Shown here one piece after another: positions 51,029 to 58,879 of a DNA stretch of 58,879 nucleotides. The position numbers were made by a program, and so were the translations under genes. Under the pieces are notes generated by a model that saw nothing but the letters and a program-made list of their open reading frames with translations, was not told the origin of the DNA and did not search any database. Numbering within the stretch: the stretch's first letter is position 1; each line of letters opens with the position of its first letter. The stretch comes from Chloroflexota bacterium (lineage in GTDB: Bacteria > Chloroflexota > FW602-bin22 > JACPRP01): positions 1 to 58,879 of the forward strand of contig JACQUC010000016.1 in the NCBI GenBank assembly GCA_016210495.1, written 5' to 3'.

Positions 51029-54000
51029 CTACGGTCTCCTCTTTTCGAGCTCGGTAATCCAATTCTGCATCGGTTGTTGTTGGTCGGCAGGGGCTAGCTT
51101 CTTAGCTTCCTGGGCCGCTCTCAGGGCATCGTCGCCCATGCCGAGAACATCGTAAGCCACGGCAAGGTTGCGATGAGCCAGCCAGTCGGTCGGAGCGAGG
51201 GCAACCCAGGCCTTGAACTGCTCCAAAGCCTCCTTGGTCTTGCCGATTCTCGACAGCAGGTAGCCATACGCGCTTACTACGGCAGGAAACTTCGGTGCGC
51301 GCTGGACGGCGCCAGCGTACGCGGTCGCGAGGGCCTCTGCCTGCCCCGACTGCAAGTAGACGTTCACCCGGTACTCCAGGCGGGCATCAGAAAGGATGAT
51401 TGGGTCAATAGCCAAGGCGCGGCGGTGCGCCTCCACAGCCTCAGCCGGCTTGCCCAGAGCGAGGTAGGCGTCCCCGAGAAACACGAAGCTCTGCGGATAT
51501 TCCTTGTCGAGATCGACGGCTTTCTTGGCCTTCTCGAGCGCCTCCGCCGGCAGGCCCTTTGCCATATATACCTCGGCCCATTCATCCCAGAGGTGAGCGG
51601 CCTGGGGACTGAGCCTGGTCGCCAGCTCGTAGTACGTGCTCGATCGGTCCAGGAGCTGTCGGTCGATGGCATCGGCCCAATAGCGGAACAAGCGGCCAAG
51701 GTTGGCGTAATGATCGGTGTTGAGAGGCGCCAGCTCTCTCGCGCGCTCAAGGGCCACGTAGCTCAGGTTCAGCAGGTCTTCCTTGCCAAAGCGGTTGATA
51801 TCCTGCAAAGAGATGTTGTTAACCAGTTCTACGTTGATCGGTGGCGCGGGCTTGAGCGGCGGCTTAGAGCTCAGCTTTGACAACTCCAGAAACGTCCGGC
51901 CCAAGAACAGGTAATAGAAGTCCTGGCCGGGTGCTAGCCTTAACGCTTGCTGGTAAGCGGGAATACTCTGATCCCACTGGCGCTGTGCGTCGAACGAGAA
52001 GCCGCGCTTGTAGTATATGTCGGCGGAAACCGTGTTGAGGTTCAGTTGAATGGCCAGACCAGCCACGACCGCCAGAGGGAGATAGATCCACCAGTTGCCT
52101 GCGTGCCATACTCTTGGGGCAGGCAGCCGGCCGAGACCGAAACCAGCCACCACTATGCCACCGAGTAACCAGAGAACGCCACCGGCATACGCCCAGTGGA
52201 CGTCTTGAAACTGCGGCGAAGACGAGAGCACGAACAGCCCCAATGCGGTCGAAAACAGATAGAGAACCAGGAACGGGTACTGCTTATGCTTTGCGTCGTA
52301 GGAGCGCGATGGAGTCCCTTTCGACGGTTTGTCGGGAAGGCTCGGATTCCTTCTACCGTGCCGAGCTCCGGCCGCCAAGGCAGGCTTACGTTCTCTCGCG
52401 GCGCTTACAGGCTTTGGAGCGGCGATGGCTCTTGCTGGCTCAAGTGCGGCTTCTCGATAGCTCGCCTGTCCCATCTGGACGACTCTAAGAGCTACTATTA
52501 GGCCAAGAAACAGCCATAGATAAGTCAGGGAAGAGGCAATAGAGATGCCAACTTGAGATTCGACGAAATGGGCGACGATGCCCGACATGAGTCCCGTCGT
52601 CATCGCCAGGTAGGAAAAATCAGACGTGCTCTGAAGCCTGCGCCAGCCTTCCTTCATCCCCGAGAAAAAAACGAAAAGCGAAGCGAGCCAGCCGAAAAGC
52701 CCGGTCATTACGAGAGCATCCAAGAGGTCCATATGAGATCGGTCTGGCGAGGCGTTGCGCGCCTCGTAGTGGGCGAGGTCGGGCGGGTACACCTTGTTGT
52801 AGGCTACGTACATAGCTTCAGGGCCGTAGCCGATTAATGGCCGCAGGATATTAAGTACATCACCACCAAAGCCGATGATCGGGTGCTGTGTCACTAGTTG
52901 AGTTGCTCCCTGCCAGATCAGAACCCTGACACGTCCAGTTCCTTTCTCTGTCTCCGCAAGCTCTCCCAGGCGACCGACATAAGGAATACTCTTAAGTGGT
53001 GCCAACGGGGTGTTTGGCGCATTCATCAGGAGCAAGAAGGCCACCGTCAAACCGGCCAGGGTCGAAGATGCTGTGAGCAACCCCTGAGACTTTAGACGCA
53101 TCGACAAGACAATGATGAAAAAGAACAGGCCGGCGCCCAGACCGATCCACGGGCCACGGCTCGACGTGAGGAAGATGGCCGTCAAGTGAATGGCCAGCAA
53201 GAAGGCACAGCCCAAGGCGCGAGCAAGGACGAACATGTAGCTCGTTCGCGACATCGAGAAGAGTATCGACGTCACCAGCAATATGCCTATTAGGGCGGGC
53301 ATCCCCCACCAGAGGTTGGGGCTATCCTTGCTTTTGAGAAGAAACAACACGAATATGAGATTTTGAAACGCAACGAGAACTCCGAATCCCAGAATAAGGA
53401 ACAGGTCGTCGCTGGAGCTCTTCCTGTCCATAGTCCGTAGGCGATTGGTGCAGTCGAATAGCTTGGCCAGCACTATGGGAACGACCATTATTAGGTAGGC
53501 CCCGAGGAAGATGGCGTTGCCCATCGTCGAGGCGATGCGCTCAGTAACATCACCACCCCAAGGCAATGGATCCAGATGAAAGCGTTGCATCAGGCCATAG
53601 ACGGAGATGGGGACGCTTGCCAGGAGAAAAACGGTGATCAGTCTGTCCCATTGCGCCTTGGTGCGAAGATTGTGCGCGACCAAAAAGAAAAGTGTGATGT
53701 AAGTCAGCAGCGAGTAGGTTCCCTGAAGCCGTTGATAAGAGCCCCAGAAGCTGATGTCAGGGCTAATGGACGTCAATGTCGTGAGGACGTATATGGCGGC
53801 AAATAGCGCGGCCGGGAGGGCGAGCGGATTGGATGCGTGCAGCTTCTTGAGACGAGACAAGGCCAGGTTTCCGCTTTCGTCGGACGGTGCCTGTGTTTCC
53901 AGGCCGTACTCGGCGGTCTTGACGACGAAGGCGAGGGCCATGAGCAGCACGATGCAGCGCAACAAGATGATCTTGTCAGGCTCAAACACCCGGCTGCTAT

Positions 54001-54088
54001 AGATATTAAAGTAGAAAGGAACGGCAATTGCCGCAGTAAGCCAGCCGGCTTCCAGGATTCGATCGCACAGGAGTCCTAATTTAGTCAC
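51029..54088 (-). CDS. O-antigen ligase/polymerase fused to TPR repeats
   Basis: 1019 residues. N-terminal half: about 12 or more membrane segments including the Wzy_C motif region (TAIFLTSSRGPWIGLGAGLFF), a large loop with LGELAETEKGTGRVRVLIWQGA and GYGPEAMYVAYNKVYPPDL, typical of O-antigen ligases. A second membrane block (LGLFVLSS..., WWIYLPLAVVAG) is followed by a TPR domain of six or so repeats (WDQSIPAYQQALRLAPGQ, ALEKAKKAVDLDKEYPQ, AVEAHRRALAIDP, ALEQFKAWVALAPTD). Start GTG 54088 precedes the first membrane helix; ribosome-binding site weak. Joined with the WecA-like and dehydrogenase genes as one polysaccharide operon. Confidence 0.88.
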   Translation of the reverse strand: MTKLGLLCDRILEAGWLTAAIAVPFYFNIYSSRVFEPDKIILLRCIVLLMALAFVVKTAEYGLETQAPSDESGNLALSRLKKLHASNPLALPAALFAAIYVLTTLTSISPDISFWGSYQRLQGTYSLLTYITLFFLVAHNLRTKAQWDRLITVFLLASVPISVYGLMQRFHLDPLPWGGDVTERIASTMGNAIFLGAYLIMVVPIVLAKLFDCTNRLRTMDRKSSSDDLFLILGFGVLVAFQNLIFVLFLLKSKDSPNLWWGMPALIGILLVTSILFSMSRTSYMFVLARALGCAFLLAIHLTAIFLTSSRGPWIGLGAGLFFFIIVLSMRLKSQGLLTASSTLAGLTVAFLLLMNAPNTPLAPLKSIPYVGRLGELAETEKGTGRVRVLIWQGATQLVTQHPIIGFGGDVLNILRPLIGYGPEAMYVAYNKVYPPDLAHYEARNASPDRSHMDLLDALVMTGLFGWLASLFVFFSGMKEGWRRLQSTSDFSYLAMTTGLMSGIVAHFVESQVGISIASSLTYLWLFLGLIVALRVVQMGQASYREAALEPARAIAAPKPVSAARERKPALAAGARHGRRNPSLPDKPSKGTPSRSYDAKHKQYPFLVLYLFSTALGLFVLSSSPQFQDVHWAYAGGVLWLLGGIVVAGFGLGRLPAPRVWHAGNWWIYLPLAVVAGLAIQLNLNTVSADIYYKRGFSFDAQRQWDQSIPAYQQALRLAPGQDFYYLFLGRTFLELSKLSSKPPLKPAPPINVELVNNISLQDINRFGKEDLLNLSYVALERARELAPLNTDHYANLGRLFRYWADAIDRQLLDRSSTYYELATRLSPQAAHLWDEWAEVYMAKGLPAEALEKAKKAVDLDKEYPQSFVFLGDAYLALGKPAEAVEAHRRALAIDPIILSDARLEYRVNVYLQSGQAEALATAYAGAVQRAPKFPAVVSAYGYLLSRIGKTKEALEQFKAWVALAPTDWLAHRNLAVAYDVLGMGDDALRAAQEAKKLAPADQQQPMQNWITELEKRRP

Positions 54089-54150
54089 TTGCGGATCGAC
54101 GCTCCGTTTTCTAGCTGAGGCACCAGCAAAGTGATCGCAGGCGGGGGTGC

Positions 54151-54303
54151 TCCACTTGTAGCCGTAGGCTTTAGCCTGCGCGCGCCCTTGCTGTAACAGG
54201 CTAGCCCTAAGATGGGCTCGCCACAGCATGCGCCCACGATTGCTCAGGAATCTCGGCACTCGAGCGGGCACGCGTCCGCCTATGGCGGACGGCTACAAGT
54301 GGA
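54151..54303. repeat. BIME-like inverted pair of REP hairpins
   Basis: Perfect 15-base terminal inverted repeats TCCACTTGTAGCCGT (54151-54165) and ACGGCTACAAGTGGA (54289-54303). The left end on the plus strand reads TTGTAGCCGTAG-GCTTTAGCC; the right end on the minus strand reads TTGTAGCC-GTCCGCC-ATA-GGCGGAC. Both halves have GTAG next to a hairpin, in opposite orientation. Confidence 0.8.
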
Positions 54304-54444
54304 CGTACCCCACCGTCCACGCCCACGAGCAGACGTACCCGCAGCCCGCGCCCACGAGTGGATGCGGCCGACGTCCGCCACCCAGGCAAGCAGTCCTGCC
54401 ACGCCGTCGAGAAAGCACAGCCCTACGATTGCCAGCTCGGCGTG

Positions 54445-54473
54445 TTGACCGCAGGGTGCCCTCGGTCTATAAT
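54445..54473 (+). promoter_or_regulatory. Promoter of the fab operon
   Basis: TTGACC (54445-54450), 17 bases, exact TATAAT (54468-54473). Leader of about 175 bases to fabF. The leader (54480-54640) holds no open frame of note and no recognised riboswitch; it could contain regulation. The region 54304-54444 before the promoter shows nothing else. Confidence 0.85.
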
Positions 54474-54653
54474 CTACGCGGCCCTTGGCCCCGTATACAC
54501 TAGCATGGACTGAGGCAAAAATCAATTGCCCGTGGAACTGCCCCAGAAGCGCCGTGGAAAGCGTAACTTCCGATGGGCTCAGGTGTTTCTCATAGTGGCA
54601 AGGAGTCTGGCTCGTTGGCCTGCACGTACTCAAGGAGACTGAGGAGGTTCGCA

Positions 54654-55901
54654 TTGACTAGGCGTGTCGTGATCACTGGGCTTGGGGCGGTTACGCCGGT
54701 GGGAATTGGTGTGGAGAAGATGTGGACATCGCTGGTCAACGGGCGGTCGGGTATTGCCCGCATTACGCAGTTTGATCCGTCGCCCTTTAGCGTGCAGATC
54801 GCCGGGGAGGTAAAGGGTTTCAATCCGGCGGACTACTTCGACGGAAAAGAACTGCGCCGGATGGATCGTTGCGTACAGTTTGCCGTGGCCGCTGCGCAGG
54901 AGGCGGTAGCCGACGCGGGCTTGAACATAGACGATTCCAACGCCACTGAAATCGGGGTGATCATAGGATCGGCGGCTGGTGGTATAAAGACTATGCTTGA
55001 ACAGCAGAAGGTTCTCGATGAAAGAGGACCGAGTCGGGTGAGCCCCTTTTTCCTGCCGATGATGCTGGCCGATACCCCCTCGGGACAAGTTGCGATCTCG
55101 CTCGGCATCAAAGGCCCGAATATGGCCGTAGTATCTGCCTGCGCCACGGGCGGCCATGCAATCGGCGAGGCCGCGGAAACGATCAAGCGCGGCGACGCAT
55201 CGGTGATCATCGCAGGGGGAACTGAGGCTGCGCTACTGCCCCTTACGCTAGCAGGATTCATCGTGATGCGCGCGTTGGCGTCCAACAACGAGCAGCCGGA
55301 GAAGGCCTGTCGGCCTTTCGATGCCACGCGCCAGGGATTCGTGATGTCCGAAGGGTCCGCCATCCTGGTGCTGGAGTCTCTTGACCAGGCCCTCGAACGG
55401 GGAGCGAAGGTATACGCCGAAGTCATCGGCTACGGGTCTTCGGCCGATGCTTTTCACCTTGCTGCTCCAGCGGAAAACGGCGATGGCACCGTAAGATCGA
55501 TGCAGATGGGCATCAAGAAGGCGGACATCCGACCTGAAGACATCCAGTATGTAAATGCTCACGGTACTGGCACTCCCCTGAACGATAGGTTCGAAACGAT
55601 GGCGCTCAAGCGTGTGTTTGGAGACTATGCCTATCGCCTGGCGATAAGCTCGACCAAGTCGATGACCGGCCATTTGATGGGCTCCGCTGGGGCCATAGAG
55701 GCCATGGCGTGCGTGTTGGCAATCAGAGATAGGGTTATTCCCCCGACTGTGAACTTGGAGCATCCGGATCCCGAGTGTGATCTCGACTACGTGCCAAACG
55801 TAGCACGAGAAGCGCGGATAGATATTGCCCTGTCCAATTCGATGGGCCTTGGGGGTCACAACTCCTGTGTCATACTCCGCAAATACTCTAACGGCAAGTG
55901 A
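54654..55901 (+). CDS. fabF: 3-oxoacyl-ACP synthase II
   Basis: 415 residues; elongates acyl-ACP with malonyl-ACP. Complete triad at the classical positions: Cys163 (SACATGG), His303 (NAHGTGTPLND) and His340 (KSMTGHLMG), plus GGTEAALLPLTLAGF and SNSMGLGGHNSC. Start TTG 54654 has GAGGAGG at six bases and is immediately before RRVVITGLG. First gene of the operon. Confidence 0.96.
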   Translation: MTRRVVITGLGAVTPVGIGVEKMWTSLVNGRSGIARITQFDPSPFSVQIAGEVKGFNPADYFDGKELRRMDRCVQFAVAAAQEAVADAGLNIDDSNATEIGVIIGSAAGGIKTMLEQQKVLDERGPSRVSPFFLPMMLADTPSGQVAISLGIKGPNMAVVSACATGGHAIGEAAETIKRGDASVIIAGGTEAALLPLTLAGFIVMRALASNNEQPEKACRPFDATRQGFVMSEGSAILVLESLDQALERGAKVYAEVIGYGSSADAFHLAAPAENGDGTVRSMQMGIKKADIRPEDIQYVNAHGTGTPLNDRFETMALKRVFGDYAYRLAISSTKSMTGHLMGSAGAIEAMACVLAIRDRVIPPTVNLEHPDPECDLDYVPNVAREARIDIALSNSMGLGGHNSCVILRKYSNGK

Positions 55902-55930
55902 GCCCAAAGTAAGCCCTGGGGAGAGGACGG

Positions 55931-57031
55931 TTGGGAAAATACGCTGAAATCGTGGGATGGGGCAAGTACGTACCGAACAAGGTGCTGTCCAATGCCGATC
56001 TCGAGCGAGTCATCAATACAACCGACGATTGGATCCGCACGCGAACGGGCATCCAGGAGCGTCGGATTGCATCCCCCAAGGAAACCTGCTCCACAATGGC
56101 TACGAAAGCTGCCCACGCAGCCATAGAGGTAGCCGACCTAAGGCCCACAAAGATAGACCTTGTCATCGTGGCCACGATCAGTCCCGACTACCCTTTCCCG
56201 GCCACCGCCTCAATCGTTCAGGACGCCTTGGGAGCCACAAACGCTGGCGCGCTGGACATAAGCGTTGGCTGTGCGGGGTTCGTGTACGCGCTTTCCATCG
56301 CCAACGCTTACATAGCTGCCGGCATCCATCGCCACGTGCTCGTAATTGGCTCCGAAACTCTCTCGCGGATCGTCGATTTCTCAGACAGGGGGACCGGTGT
56401 GCTTTTTGGAGACGGCGCCGGAGCGGTACTCCTGCAGGAGTCTGACAAGCGCACGGGAATGCTTTCCTGTGTGCTGGGCTCCGATGGCTCAGGTGTCGAC
56501 CTGTTGTACGTGCCGGGGGGAGGCGGAAGGAATCCCGCAAGCATCGAGACGGTGCAAAATAGGATGCACTTCATCAAGATGAAGGGCAACGAGGTGTATC
56601 GCTTTGCCGTCAACGTCATGGTGAAGGCCTCCCAGCAAGCTGTCAAGAATGCGGGGCTGACAATGGAGGATATCGACCTCTTTGTCCCGCACCAGGCCAA
56701 TCTGCGAATCATTCAATCGGCGGCCAAGACGCTCAAGCTACCGGAAGAGAAGGTCTTCACCAATGTCGAGCGCTACGGCAACACTTCTGCGGCCTCGGTG
56801 CCAATTGCGCTCTGCGAGGCCATCGAGCAGGGCCGCGTTAGTCCGGGAGATCACCTTGTTCTTGTGGCGTTTGGAGGGGGGCTGTCGTGGGCCTCCGCCG
56901 TGATCCAGTGGGGTGTTCCAGCGGTGGTTCCGCGCGTGCCGTGGTGGAAAGCCGCACTGCACAATTTCAGGTCCCAGGAGGCAGCGGCCAGATCGCTTGT
57001 ACGGCGTGCCGGCCGGAGGATTACGGGATAG
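55931..57031 (+). CDS. fabH: 3-oxoacyl-ACP synthase III
   Basis: 366 residues. Initiates synthesis with acyl-CoA and malonyl-ACP. Triad Cys114 (DISVGCAGFVYAL), His254 (VPHQANLRI) and Asn284 (RYGNTSAAS). The C-terminus has about 35 extra residues (VPAVVPRVPWWKAALHNF to RRITG) beyond the family end. Start TTG 55931 follows GGGAGAGGA. The replacement of the usual AAC by VGC before the nucleophile is seen in other FabH proteins. Confidence 0.94.
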   Translation: MGKYAEIVGWGKYVPNKVLSNADLERVINTTDDWIRTRTGIQERRIASPKETCSTMATKAAHAAIEVADLRPTKIDLVIVATISPDYPFPATASIVQDALGATNAGALDISVGCAGFVYALSIANAYIAAGIHRHVLVIGSETLSRIVDFSDRGTGVLFGDGAGAVLLQESDKRTGMLSCVLGSDGSGVDLLYVPGGGGRNPASIETVQNRMHFIKMKGNEVYRFAVNVMVKASQQAVKNAGLTMEDIDLFVPHQANLRIIQSAAKTLKLPEEKVFTNVERYGNTSAASVPIALCEAIEQGRVSPGDHLVLVAFGGGLSWASAVIQWGVPAVVPRVPWWKAALHNFRSQEAAARSLVRRAGRRITG

Positions 57032-57047
57032 GTGAGGAGGAGGACTC

Positions 57048-57791
57048 TTGGAACTGGAGGATCGTGTGGCCCTTGTGACGGGGGCGTCGAGAGGCATCGG
57101 GCGGGCCATAGCGCTGGAATTAGCTGCGCTCGGCGCGCGTGTTGCGGTTAACTATCAAACGAACTCCGCCGCGGCCGAAGAGGTGATCGAGCGAATCGTC
57201 GAACGGGGCGGGCAGGCCATCGCGGTGCAAGGCGATGTGAGCTCGCAGGAGGCGGTGCAGTCTATCACGAGCCAGGTGGCGACGAAGTGGGGCAAGATAG
57301 ACGTCCTGGTCAACAACGCGGGAATCATCAGGGACACGCTAATACTTCGGATGTCCGACGCCGACTGGACGGCGGTTCTGGACACGAATTTGAAAGGGGC
57401 TTTCTACTGCACGAAAGCTGCCGTTCGAGGCATGCTCAAGCAGCGTTGGGGACGCATTGTAAACATCTCCTCGGTATCCGGCATTCTTGGGAACCCAGGC
57501 CAGGCCAATTACTCCGCGGCCAAGGCCGGGCTCATTGCGCTGACAAAAACCACCGCTCGTGAGTTCGCCTCGCGAGGGATCACGGCCAACGCCGTGGCGC
57601 CCGGCTTCATCACCACGGATATCACCGCCGGAATGGCCCAGAGCGTGAAGGACGAGCTCTTGCGCCAGATTCCCCTGGAGAGGTTTGGCAAGCCCGAGGA
57701 CGTGGCCCAGGCCGTGGCGTTTCTGGTCAGCGAGAAGGCGGCTTATATCACGGGTCACGTTATCAACGTCGACGGCGGACTGGCGATGTGA
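57048..57791 (+). CDS. fabG: 3-oxoacyl-ACP reductase
   Basis: 247 residues, short-chain dehydrogenase. TGASRGIGRAIAL cofactor motif, NNAG at 89-92, Ser142, Tyr155 and Lys159 of the catalytic set, and the PGFITTDIT and INVDGGLAM end typical of FabG. NADPH preference is likely from the family. TTG 57048 with GGAGGAGGA upstream. Gap of 16 bases from fabH. Confidence 0.95.
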   Translation: MELEDRVALVTGASRGIGRAIALELAALGARVAVNYQTNSAAAEEVIERIVERGGQAIAVQGDVSSQEAVQSITSQVATKWGKIDVLVNNAGIIRDTLILRMSDADWTAVLDTNLKGAFYCTKAAVRGMLKQRWGRIVNISSVSGILGNPGQANYSAAKAGLIALTKTTAREFASRGITANAVAPGFITTDITAGMAQSVKDELLRQIPLERFGKPEDVAQAVAFLVSEKAAYITGHVINVDGGLAM

Positions 57792-57803
57792 GCGAGGGCA
57801 GCT

Positions 57804-58421
57804 TTGGATGTGTTTCGGGCGATCCGCGAGAGGAGAAGCGTTCGAAAATTCGATCCCGAGCCCGTGAGCGAAGAGGATATTCTGCAGTTGCTGGACGCTG
57901 CCAGGTGGGCGCCGAGTGGCTCGAACCAGCAGCCCTGGCGCTTCATCGTGGTAAGCTGCAGGCGGCACATCGAGGAAATGGCCTCGGCGGTGCGACGACG
58001 GATCGAGGAGAAATCCCGCGACGATTCTCTCGATAGGCGCGTAAGGGCGTGGCTCCGGGCGCTGAGGCCATCGCTCACCTTCTTTGGCGATGCACCCGTG
58101 GTCATTGCCGTAGCCGTCAGGCCTTACGAGGTGGGCGCCAGAACGTTGGAGAGTCTCGAGAGCCTGATGGACGAGGATGGATGTCCGGAGAAGCTCGGTA
58201 GCTCCGCAGCCATACAAAACCTTCTGCTGGCAGCCCACGCGCTGGGCTATGGGGCGTGTTGGATGACCGGCCCACTGATAGCCAAGACAGAGCTAGAATC
58301 GATCCTTGGTATTACGGCGCCCTGGAAGCTAGCCGCGGTTATTCCCCTGGGACATCCTGTTCAATCTCTAGACTCGCGACCTCGGAAACCGCTGGCCGAA
58401 ATAGTAACGTGGGTACGATGA
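57804..58421 (+). CDS. Nitroreductase-family flavoprotein
   Basis: 205 residues. N-terminal FRAIRERRSVRKFDPEPVSEEDI and AARWAPSGSNQQPWRFIVV are the FMN-binding signature of the family; C-terminal half has AIQNLLLAAHALGYGACWMTGP and LAAVIPLGHP. It is embedded between fabG and fabD with gaps of 12 and 13 bases. Substrate unknown; a reductive step connected with lipid or quinone metabolism is possible but not shown. TTG 57804 has GAGG about six bases upstream; a GTG two codons later is an alternative. Confidence 0.9.
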   Translation: MDVFRAIRERRSVRKFDPEPVSEEDILQLLDAARWAPSGSNQQPWRFIVVSCRRHIEEMASAVRRRIEEKSRDDSLDRRVRAWLRALRPSLTFFGDAPVVIAVAVRPYEVGARTLESLESLMDEDGCPEKLGSSAAIQNLLLAAHALGYGACWMTGPLIAKTELESILGITAPWKLAAVIPLGHPVQSLDSRPRKPLAEIVTWVR

Positions 58422-58434
58422 CGTGGAGGTCGAA

Positions 58435-58879
58435 GTGGAAGCAAGCGAAAGCAATGGACTACAGGCTGCCCTTGTCTTTCCTGGACAGGGGTCCCAATAC
58501 GTAGGGATGGGAAGGGATGTACATGACAGCTCGCCAGCCGCAAGGCGGGTTTTTGAAGAGGCCGAGGAGGCGATTGGCATCAGTCTGAGGGAGCTTTGCT
58601 TCGAGGGACCCGAGCAAAGTCTGACAGACACCGTAAATGCTCAGCCTGCCATCTTGACGGTCAGCGTGGCATGCCTGGCTGCCCTCAGAGAGCGCTATGA
58701 ACTGGGTAGACCTTCCGGGACCGGCTTCGTAGCAGGACACAGTTTGGGCGAGTACTCGGCACTCGTGGCAGCAGGCGCCCTTGAGTTTCGCGACGCGGTG
58801 GCTCTGGTGCGAGAGCGCGGGCGGCTGATGAAAGAGGCGGGCTCTAAGTTCCCCGGCGGGATGGCGGCGATCTTAGGCC
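58435..58879 (+). CDS. fabD: Malonyl-CoA:ACP transacylase, 5' part
   Basis: Partial: open to the window edge after 148 codons. LVFPGQGSQYVGMG and GHSLGEYSALVAAGAL (nucleophile Ser in GHSLG) are diagnostic for FabD. GTG 58435 lies five bases after GGAGG. It should supply malonyl-ACP for the FabF/FabH reactions. Confidence 0.93.
   Translation, partial: MEASESNGLQAALVFPGQGSQYVGMGRDVHDSSPAARRVFEEAEEAIGISLRELCFEGPEQSLTDTVNAQPAILTVSVACLAALRERYELGRPSGTGFVAGHSLGEYSALVAAGALEFRDAVALVRERGRLMKEAGSKFPGGMAAILG

Noticed and set aside
1..58879. tRNA or rRNA genes
   Set aside because: No T-loop-like GGTTCRA sequence with a matching acceptor stem, and no rRNA-like stretch, was found by reading; a tRNAscan run would be decisive.

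Overview
The window is a contiguous bacterial chromosome segment, moderately GC-rich and densely packed. TTG and GTG starts are common, lipoprotein-type substrate-binding proteins are numerous, and one secreted protein has a Pro/Thr linker. Gene content and style suggest a Chloroflexota (Chloroflexi) bacterium. That is an inference from style; no rRNA or tRNA gene is present to confirm it.

Layout. (1) 0.4-2.5 kb: a secreted C39-like peptidase, a YycJ/WalJ-type metallo-beta-lactamase-fold protein and a small secreted protein with a textbook promoter. (2) 2.7-7.5 kb, minus strand: a compact operon of two solute-binding proteins, a GNAT acetyltransferase, a clan-A glycosidase and trmD. (3) 8-15.2 kb, minus strand: a small zinc-ribbon gene and a molybdenum-cofactor operon (mobA, fdhD, moeA, mobB) running into purine nucleoside phosphorylase and an M6-like metalloprotease lipoprotein. 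(4) 15.3-19 kb, plus strand: an oligopeptide-type binding protein with two ABC ATPases but no permease genes.

(5) 19.2-33.6 kb, probably the most interesting part: ten collinear minus-strand genes. They encode three benzoyl-CoA-reductase / 2-hydroxyacyl-CoA-dehydratase (HgdB/BcrBC) superfamily proteins, a single-chain double activase with two complete ASKHA ATPase/[4Fe-4S] halves, an oligopeptide-type binding protein, a complete Opp/Dpp transporter and an MFS transporter. An AraC-type regulator is transcribed divergently from a perfect-consensus promoter. The arrangement suggests uptake of an unknown substrate coupled to ATP-driven low-potential electron transfer. No CoA ligase or CoA transferase is present.

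(6) 33.6-34.7 kb: rimM-khpA-rpsP, separated from trmD. (7) 35-44.7 kb, plus strand: a tightly coupled seven-gene cluster with a glycosidase-glycosyltransferase-membrane fusion, an ABC exporter, three APH-fold kinases and two paralogous glycosyltransferase-like proteins. It looks like a pathway that makes, phosphorylates and exports a glycoconjugate. (8) 44.9-48.4 kb: a COG2509-type flavoprotein, a membrane protein and a TPR protein with an acidic tail. (9) 48.6-54.1 kb, minus strand: surface-polysaccharide genes (O-antigen-ligase/TPR, WecA-like, UDP-sugar dehydrogenase). (10) 54.4 kb to the end: a fatty-acid synthesis operon fabF-fabH-fabG-nitroreductase-fabD; fabD is cut by the window edge.

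Throughout the window there is a family of small intergenic hairpins. All 13 copies listed here are in the same orientation. Read on the minus strand, each starts with GTAG directly before the hairpin, the hallmark of REP elements mobilised by RAYT/TnpA-REP transposases. Stem sequences differ between copies but pairing is kept. Some copies have entered coding sequence or created start sites. A BIME-like inverted pair lies at 54.2 kb. No RAYT gene, CRISPR array, tRNA, rRNA or complete insertion sequence was recognised.
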